Shown here piece after piece: positions 37,801 to 46,800 of a DNA stretch of 64,000 bases. The stretch is from Blasia pusilla. Taxonomy: Eukaryota > Marchantiophyta > Marchantiopsida > Blasiales. Position 1 is the first letter of the stretch; the number at the start of each line of letters is the position of its first letter. The notes beneath the pieces were generated by a model, which was not told the origin of the DNA, did no database searches, and saw nothing but the letters and a program-made list of their open reading frames with translations. The position numbers and the translations under genes are program-made. The stretch is from the NCBI GenBank assembly GCA_050084515.1, contig CM114272.1, forward strand, positions 23,436,001 through 23,500,000, given 5' to 3'.

Positions 37801-40800
37801 ATCTTCACTACTTTAGATCTCCGTGCTGGCTATCATCAGCTTCCTATCAAGTTGGAGGACAGGGAGAAGACAACATTCTGGGGGATAGATCGGTTCGGGA
37901 GAGATTTCTTGTATCAATGGCGGTTCTTACCATTTGGGTTGAAGAACGCGCCTGCAGAGTTTCAGAGAGGAGTATGAGTTTGAGGTGGTTCATAGGCCAG
38001 GTCGGCTGAACCAAGATGCGGATGGGTTGAGTCGTAACCCATGTCCGAGTCAGAGAGACGACACAAGAGCTCGATGGCACGGAGAGAGTGATGAGGAGAT
38101 GGTGCCCGGTTGGCATGCATCTGCCTATCTTTGTTGGTTGACTATGGCAGGTCAGCCACAGGTGATGACTCCACTGGTGGGGTTGGATGATGAGTCTTTG
38201 GATCCGGAGGTTAGTGAGGAGGCGACACGTGGTCGTGATATCCATGACGGCGTGGAGGTTGTGGAGTTCTTGGGCACTGGCGTCATTGCGAGTATAGTGA
38301 GTGCTAGGGAGCGGGATTGGATCCTATAGAGAGCAAGGAGGTTCAGGTGGGAGGGGACTCACATTTTGCGGGTATGGGGAGATGGTAGGATACGAGTGGT
38401 ACCTCATCCTTCCCAGCGAGCACGTGTAGTGCGGCATGCCCATGAGGAGTTGGGACATTTTGGAGTAAAACGTACTTATAGCTTACTCCATGTTCAATAT
38501 TGATGGCACGGCATACATACTGGGGTACAACAGTTTGTGGCCAGATGTATGGTATGTGACAGACTGCGAGCATCCTTCAATGCTCTCACTCCGCAGTTAC
38601 ATCCTTTGCCGATTATGGGTTTAGGTTATTGATGGATTTTAGACTTTGAGGGACCTTTGCCATTGACGGGGCGTCAGCATAGGTACGTGCTGGTCTTGGT
38701 GGAGCATTTTTCCAAGTGGATAGAGTTGGTGGCACTACGAGACAAGGCGAGCGAGGGAACATCTTATGCGTTTCTAGATTGTGTGCTTAGTCACTTTGGT
38801 GCACTGGCTGAGGTGTTGACTGACCAGGGTACCGAGTTCAGAGGAGAGTTTCACGCCTTGTGTGATCAGGCGCTGATAGATCACCGCACCACGTCTAGAG
38901 ATCATCATGAGGCGGATGGGTTGGCGGAGAGAGTGGTACAGACGGTGAAGAGAGGATTGCGCAAGTATGGCTTGCAGCGGGGATAGTTGAGGGAGTGGGA
39001 CCTACAATTGCCATGGTTGGCTATGGGTTATCGCTTTAGTCGACAGGCATCCTTGGCGTCATTTTCACCGTACTTTTTCCTCTTTGGGAGAGAGCCAGAT
39101 TTACCTGCAGCGATTCGACGTGATATGGCGGAGGTGTTAGATCTTGATGATCGAGATGTGTGGGTACAAGCATGTTCTTAGAGGGCGGAGGTTTTTTGTA
39201 GAGTTATGCTTATGGCCTTTGAGAACTTAGCTATTGCCCAACATAGAGATACATTGAGGTACGCGACCATTCGTGGAGGAGGTTATCGTCCAGGTATTAG
39301 GAGGTTTCATCCTGGAGATTACGTGTATTTACAAGAGGCGGCACCCACGACGCTAGATGTCACTGCAGGGCGCACGATCCTACGTGTGCGCGAGGTATTA
39401 TCGACCGGAGTCCTCATGTTGGAGGGACGGGATGGTATGGTTTGGAAGGATCATGTGCGCAATTGTGCGCCATGTTATCTTCCGAACGTAGATGGGACGG
39501 TGGATCCGAGCTTGGCAGTGGTACTTGCAGGCTTGAGGTGTATGTTGTGCAGATCTGCGAGGGGTGTAGCCATCATGTTGGTATGTGATGGTTGTTCTCG
39601 AGGGTGGCATATGTCATGTTTGAACCCCCCTTTTGATGTGGTTCCCACGGGACGATGGATGTGTATAGGGTAGTAGGTCATGTCAGAGAGATATGATGGT
39701 TTCTATCTGGAGTTGGGGGGATCTAACTGCCAGCTAGGCGGACGGTTATATGATCTTCATGTATATGTATGAGTTGATTTTTGTACATGTGTGGATCGAC
39801 CCGTGTGTGGGGAAGATTGGTGTTGTGTGGTGTAGATGTGACCAACGATGTATGTTCTGTAGCGATATGTATGCGCACGACAGCTATCACATCTGGGTAG
39901 CCGATAGGCCGAGATCTATCGTGGATAGGGTGTAGGAGCCAGCGGACTATCTTGAGTGTAACTTTGTCCCACTGTGTCGGATGAGGCTGAGGATAGATCC
40001 ATCGTGTCAGGAATGTCGTTTCTGACAACTTTCATATTGAGGTCTTTTACAGTTGGATGACTTGTTGACCAGGTCATCCGCCCCTGGTAACCTGTGCGCG
40101 CAGGTTACCAAGGGGAGGGCTATTTTTAGGGGAAGAGCCTTTTGGCTCTTCCCAACCCTATATAAGAGAGGAAGGTGGCTTTCCTAAGCCATCTTCCTCA
40201 TGTTGGGCTGTTGGAGCACCTCTCTTGTATGTATGTAAGATAGGACTAGGGTGCTAGCGTCCGGATTCCTTGATAGCCCAGGATGGACGAAGCTTGATAT
40301 GCCGATGTAGATTGAGGAGTGGAGTTTTAGGCCGGGTGTGCCTGGCCTATTACTATTATTCTTTATTTTTATTTTGTGATCTCCATGTATATGTATGAGT
40401 TGATTTTTGTACATGTGTGGATCGACCCGTGTGTGGGGAAGATCGGTGTTGTGTGGTGTAGATGTGACGAGCGATGTATGTTATATAGCGATATGTATGC
40501 GCACGACATTCGTCCTATTGAAAAACTTGTTTATCTCGTTTCTTTCTCATCCCACCTCCACTACCTCCCCCCTTATTGACCCGCCTACCCTTGCTATATC
40601 TTCAACCATGAACTATAAGTGTGGGCCGTAACTTTTGCAATCCGTGGATATATGCAAACTTGTCCGTCCATATCCATCTTAGGGTTTAGGATTTAGGACC
40701 CTAAGACGGACATGAACAAACTTGTCCGCTTTTATGCAACCATGCTCATGCAACTTGCAAACTAGTAATGTGCGGAATGAAGTCATTCAGGTGGTCTATT

Positions 40801-43800
40801 ATGATATTATAACATAATAAATCATTTATGGCTATTATCTTATTTTTAAGTGATCAATTATAACCTAGAGCTAGCCTCTAGAATATTTTCTTCATATGTA
40901 TTGCTGCGTTATAATGTATGAGGAGCTTGATTTATTACCACTAACACATGATAGAAGATATCCTTGAGAAGCGATTGATCATATAAACAAGCCACATATC
41001 AAACAAATAAACTTATTCGATGTAGTCACGTGATGGGAGTTTATCAATTAGGTTTTTTTTAGGGAGTGATTGGAAATAATCCCACATATGACACTAATAA
41101 ACTTATTCGATGTAGCCACTAAGTGGGACCGTAAGAAATCCAACACTCTTGTGTTGTGGTATGTAGCATTTAGTTTTTTTCTTGTTGTACGTGTGAACAT
41201 ATAGGCTTAAGGAGGATAGAGGTGCACGATATTTGCAATCCGATTCAAGATTTGTAGTTTTCCCATACCATGCACCTACACTCCTAGGAGAGAATGGCTT
41301 CAGAATTTGCAAGAAACTCCTCGCCCTAGCGCATTCCTAGTTTCAAGAAAAGAAAAAAAATCGAATAATAAGAGGTTTTTCCATCCCAAAAAATAACTGT
41401 GTTGGCAAGATGACATGGACTCTATGCATAGCACAAGCTTTCTCTACACTAGTATAGCCGAACGGGAGTGTTGGTGCCTACGCTTTCGCTCAATTCGAGT
41501 CCTCTCTTGTGGCCTTGTCCGTGATTGTGCGATCTATGTTTTCTAACATCGTCTCTTCTGGTAGCCCCTTTGAGAGATGTCTATGCCAATTCAGACTGTG
41601 AAAATTCATGAGGATTCAGACCGTCTAACTGTCCAATACTGTTCATAATTAATGCTGCACATTACATCACCCCCTCAGTTGCCATGTGCTACCCAACTCT
41701 TCATCAACTACTGTTAGTGGTGGAGCACTAAATCGCTTCGATGATGACGAAATCTTCTTACAGGCGATCAGGAGTTTGGACCAATGTGGGATTCTGGAGC
41801 AGGTGCTCGCTCAGGTGTGAGTTGTGGATGTAAGGATCTGTATTTAAATATAAGAAGATGGAAGAGTAGAAGATACGTACCAATCGTTTATCGTTCGGTT
41901 GGCCAATTACATCGCTCCGCTTTGGAAAATGTCTACTGTGTTCTCTGAATGTTGTTGACTTCACCTGTCCTCTCTATAGATTTGTCTTCTTCATGAAGTG
42001 GATGATTTAATCAACGTTCTCCACAACATTGCTCTCTTGAACTCCATGTGATGAATAAGCATGCTTGTCCATCACCTGCAGTGGCTTTGCTTACCCACAA
42101 ATGATCTCGTCGTCTCGTTGGATCTACTTGATGCTGTAGGCTGCGGTCCTCCTTTCTTCTCTGTAAAACAGTCCAGAGTTACACACGAGTTAGAAGAGGT
42201 CTGGCCCATCTACAGTACGCTTTGTTGTTGCTCTCTTATGTTCGCACAGGACCATGCTTATGATGCTGGCGATCCAGGAGAAGTGGCCAGAAAGGCTTAC
42301 GTTGATAATCATTATATTGATTGCTGTGTCCGCATTCAAGCTTGGGTGAGGGGATTCACTTGCCGGAGAAAGTATGAGACCCTGAGAAAGGAATATAGTG
42401 AGAGCAATGGGAGTTCGCCTGAGGGTTTAAGTGGTGCTTCAAACGAGATGAAAGTTTTTGATGGACACAAGTCTCCAAATGACGGAGTGGATGAAGACCT
42501 GCAACTGGTCGATTGGTTGGACGAAAGAATGTGTGGAAATTGGCAGTTGTTTGAGGAGGTATTGAATAGGCTGACGCACGTTGCAGATTGTGGAAGTGTG
42601 GATGACTTCACCTCATGTTTAGAACTTGCGAGGTCGATAGGGTTGGAAGAAGAAGCCGCTGGTTTGGAAGAGCGGTTCAATCAAAGAAAAGAAGAGATGG
42701 AAAATTGGTTGGCACAAGTGATAAATGGATGGGACACTAGAAGACTTAACCTTCAGAATAGATTCGAAGAAGCAAGTAGACTGGAGATGGCAGCAATATA
42801 TGCAGGAGCAGAAGCAATTTTGTGTGCTAGAGAGAGAGAGACCAGTGAAGGATTGGAAATGGCCATTCTCAAAGGTTCCCGGTGCGATTTCTATCACTGG
42901 ATGGGTAAGGCGAAACAATTGGGTATGGACGAGGTCATTTCAAAGTGTTACAAGGGTTTCCAGAGGAAACTTAAAAGCGTTGCAGACAGTGTGGAAAGAG
43001 AGGCAAAACTAGGAGTCAAAGAGGACTATAGTGTACTTTTTCATGATGCTACCTCACTCGGTTTGCATTCCCAATCGAAACTTGCCTTGAGGATCATACT
43101 GAAAAGAGTACTCCTACTTGTAAGGAGAGCAATAATATTGGCCGGTTCTGAAAATTCAGAACACAATCCTTCAGCGCAGGATTGGAAGACGGTGGAAACT
43201 GAAGGAGAGCAACTCGGATTGGAGTTGGAAAATCTAAGAACGCTCAAGCAGGCAGTCTGTGAGGGCAGAAATTCAGAATCTGTCAAGAAGGTGTGGAGGA
43301 ATTCCTTCACAACAAACGATGTGGGCGCACCTTTTGGAAAGATGGACGGCAGAACTTCTTTCTTAGTTGGGGGAGATGAGCCCGCGTCATCCCCAACAGA
43401 CAATGATGTGCTTGAACTGTCTGTGATGTTGAATGATCCCTGCAGGCCACCCGATCTACAAGTGATCAATGCCCTATCAAGCAGCCCTCTGTCTCCAGGT
43501 TATGACGGTTTGCGCCATGTCAGAGCGAAAGTGCTGCCAATGCCTCGGAATTGGTCCGAGATGAGAAGGCTTCAAAGTCATTGGCAGCAAAATATGATAG
43601 CGCTGAAGACAGAAGGGCTTGTTGACTTGAAGCTTTATTCGCAAGGGGATAAGAATTTCAGCTCAGATTCCAACAGCATTACCTCTTCAAAAGGATCCTT
43701 TGCCAAGACGCGGGAGTCTGCCACAAGCCCCTTCATGACTGCGGACTTTTTGGAAAGTTTCAATCTCGAACAAATAGGGGAACGGATGAAAAGCGCTCCA

Positions 43801-46800
43801 GATTCAGATACAGGCTCCACGGAGGAACAGGAATCAGAATCTGCCGGGCTTCCCGACAGTGATGAAGATGTGAAGCAAGATACTAATGACATCCATGTGC
43901 AGATTTTCACCCCGATAAGGAGCTGTGTATCCAAGGAATTCCTTGAGCGTAAATTGAATTGTGGGAGGAGGGAATTGAGATGGGTTGTGAGGCTAGAGCT
44001 AGTTGATGAGAATCTCACATCCTTAGGAAAGAAAGAGATCTTTCACTGGTGTCCAAGACTTAGATCGTTAACGGTCGACGCAAATAAGTTAAGAACTTTC
44101 AAAGAAGCGCTCGAGGGTGGTGAAGAATACCTCGAATATTTGTCAGCGAGAGACAACTCGCTCCAAGATTTAGTTGGGTTAGAAGGGCTTCAAAAATTAA
44201 CAGTGCTGCATCTAGATGGAAATCTTCTTACTCAACTCGCAGCAGGTGGTACGATTTCTGTCAGTCCTGCCATTAGTAAGGATAGCCAAAGGCAAAACAT
44301 CGTTCCAAAATTGACGAGTACGAGCAACGATCACGCCCATGACATATACACCCGTTGCTTGAAAGTTGGCTGGTCAAGACTGCAAATCTTGACTTTAAGT
44401 GGCAACCGGCTTACGAGCGTTCCGCAACTAGGCAGCCTGTGTCCGAACTTGGAAATGCTGGATTTGGGTTCAAACCAAATCGTCACTTTGGGGAAGGGTA
44501 AACGAAATGCTTTGGCTGGTCTTCAACATCTCAGGGTCCTGTATGTCGGGCAAAACAGACTGAAAGGCCGAAGTTTGTGGGAGGGCTTACAGCACTGTCC
44601 AGAACTAGTATCATTGGTGGCATCGAGAAACCAGCTTACAGAGCTTCCCAATCATTGGGGGAGTGTCCTACTACGGGAAATCTGGTTGAATGGCAACGCG
44701 ATAAAGCAACTGGGATGTAGCGTATGGCTTCCCAGTCTGCAAAGGCTCTATCTTCAGGACAATTTGATCAGCACACTACTCCCTTTATGGGGATGTCCAG
44801 TTCTCGAGGTGAGCTGCGTTTATGGTTCACTACTCTGAAGCCTTCTAAGAACGGCATCTAATTGACCTTCATGTCCTTTCTCTCCTCCGTTGCGCTTCAG
44901 ACAAGGGTTGGCAGGAGGTCTGCTGGTATACCATGTCAGCGTTCTTTCATCAAAAATGAAATTCTCGACTTTGGAGACGCAGGCGAAGAGAGCCAGGGAT
45001 TGAAGTAAGAAACTAATGATTGTTAGTGATTGCTACTGAATCTTGTTGCTTGTACCATTTTGTTGTGTGCTTGGCAGGTTCTCGACCTGTCTTTCAACTG
45101 CATTGCAGAACACTCCCAGCTACAGCATTTGGCTAGTTTTCCCAACCTGCGGTCTCTACAGCTAAATGACAATCCAATATCAGAGCAAGCAAATCACGTG
45201 GATCATGTACTACGAGCTGTCCCATGGCTTTCAGAACTTGACAACGAAGCGATTTCAAAAGAATCAAGAGAAAAAGTCATTTCGACCATAGTTGTGAATA
45301 TTATGAAAGTGGTGGGTTTGGAGTTCGTAAAAGACAAGGTATCAAGAGGAGAAATGATTCTCCGTAGGTTCGCTAACCCTTGTAGGGTGTCCAAGATTAT
45401 TCCTACGGGACAAAGTGAGCATACAGAAAATCTTAATGCTGAGGTCCTCACTAAAAATTGTTGGGAAGTCAATGATGTGATGAACGGAGAAGCAGACGAA
45501 ACCTCACTGTGGGCGATATTACTGGAAGTCAAGCAACTTGTATGCTCCAGCTCGGTACTGCGCAGACTCCTCATGATGAATGGAGACTCGCTAATTTGTA
45601 AAAGCCTTTGCACCTTTTCTGAAACTGAACTAGAGGCAAAGAGCAGTATGACTGCATATCAGCGAATGGCTCACAGCCTAAGGGGAAAACTGCACGCAGC
45701 CACAAGAGAGCGGGGCCTGGGAAGAGTGGTGAAAGACATGGATTTCTCGAATCAACTTGGACACCAGAGGTCGGTCCAGAGTGACATCAATAACAATGTT
45801 CTATCCTCACGGGCAGCTTTGAGCAGCGGTAAAGGACCTTCATGTAACTTAGAGTGGTGTTTAGAGGAACATGTAACATTTGATCCAAAAGCGCATATGG
45901 AAGTGTATACAGAGAACGCAGAGTACAAGTTACAAGTGGAGGCTCAGATCAGGAAGGTAATAAAGGTCCAAGCACTCTCAAGGACTTACTTGGCTAAGAT
46001 CCGGGTCGAGATATTAAGGCAACAAAAAATAACACTTGCAGAAAATGAGAAAGAAAAAAGTGTATGCAAAGTACAGGCTTTGTGGAAGGGCCGGAAAGTG
46101 AGAAAAGCGAAGGTTCTTGAATGCCTACGACAGGATTTTCTTGAAAGGAATATGCAGAATTGCGCAGCGATTGCTATTCAGGCTCGTTGGAAAGCCTATA
46201 ACACGAGGCTCAAATTCCAAAAGGCATTACAGAGGGCTAGATATAATGACTACGACGAATTTGACTACGTCCCCGTCGATGAAAACGAATTCCTTGCGGG
46301 TGAAAGAGCACTGGAATCAGCGTATCAGCCAATTGACTTATACATCCATACCCTTTCCGCTTGTCAAAGAGGCCATAGCTCCCGTTTAGATGAGAAAGAG
46401 AACACGTTTGTCATACCGTATACCACACGTGAACCAGAGCGAAGCACTCCACCTATGATTCAGTTGAACCAGCAGGATTCCACAGCGATTGCAGAAAGTA
46501 AGTATATCCAGACCGCTATCCCAGCCCATTTCGATAATGAAATCTGCGAACCGAGTGTTACTGTAACAAACGAGCTTCCAGTACGAGGGCAGGAAGGTCT
46601 GGAGAGTTCGGATGAAGTCTTGAGTGAAAGACTTGACTGCCAGGCTGAAACATCACTCAACGAATTGCTAGAGAGCATGGGATTTAGCTTAGACTTGATT
46701 TCTGGTGGCCAAAGGATCAGTCCGCGAGAGGGCGGAGTATCAGAGGAAGCTTTTCTCAGAAACATAAGTGGAAGGCTTGATGGATTGTTGAATACATCGA

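Larger units (their letters stand above)
32534..40508 (+). mobile_element. Nearly complete Ty3/gypsy retrotransposon encoding a DNA methyltransferase and a PHD finger
   Basis: The element starts TG (32534) and ends CA (40508) and is flanked on both sides by TTCG (32530-32533 and 40509-40512), a probable 4-bp target-site duplication. Order of decayed coding parts: gag with zinc knuckles, aspartic protease, C5-cytosine methyltransferase, reverse transcriptase, RNase H remnant, integrase, PHD finger. Protease-RT-RNase H-integrase is the Ty3/gypsy order. Stops and frameshifts in every part, and a deletion across RT/RNase H, make it non-autonomous. It sits in the sense orientation in intron 4 of the LRRIQ1-like gene. 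No convincing primer-binding site follows the 5' LTR. The two LTRs differ by about 7-8%, mainly transitions, so the insertion is not recent. Confidence 0.88.

Noticed and set aside
42061-42249. Reading the large LRR exon as a gene starting at the ATG at 42061
   Set aside because: The first 63 codons end in a classic pyrimidine tract and CAG acceptor, and the conserved sequence starts right after it. It also fits in phase with the exon ending at 29986.
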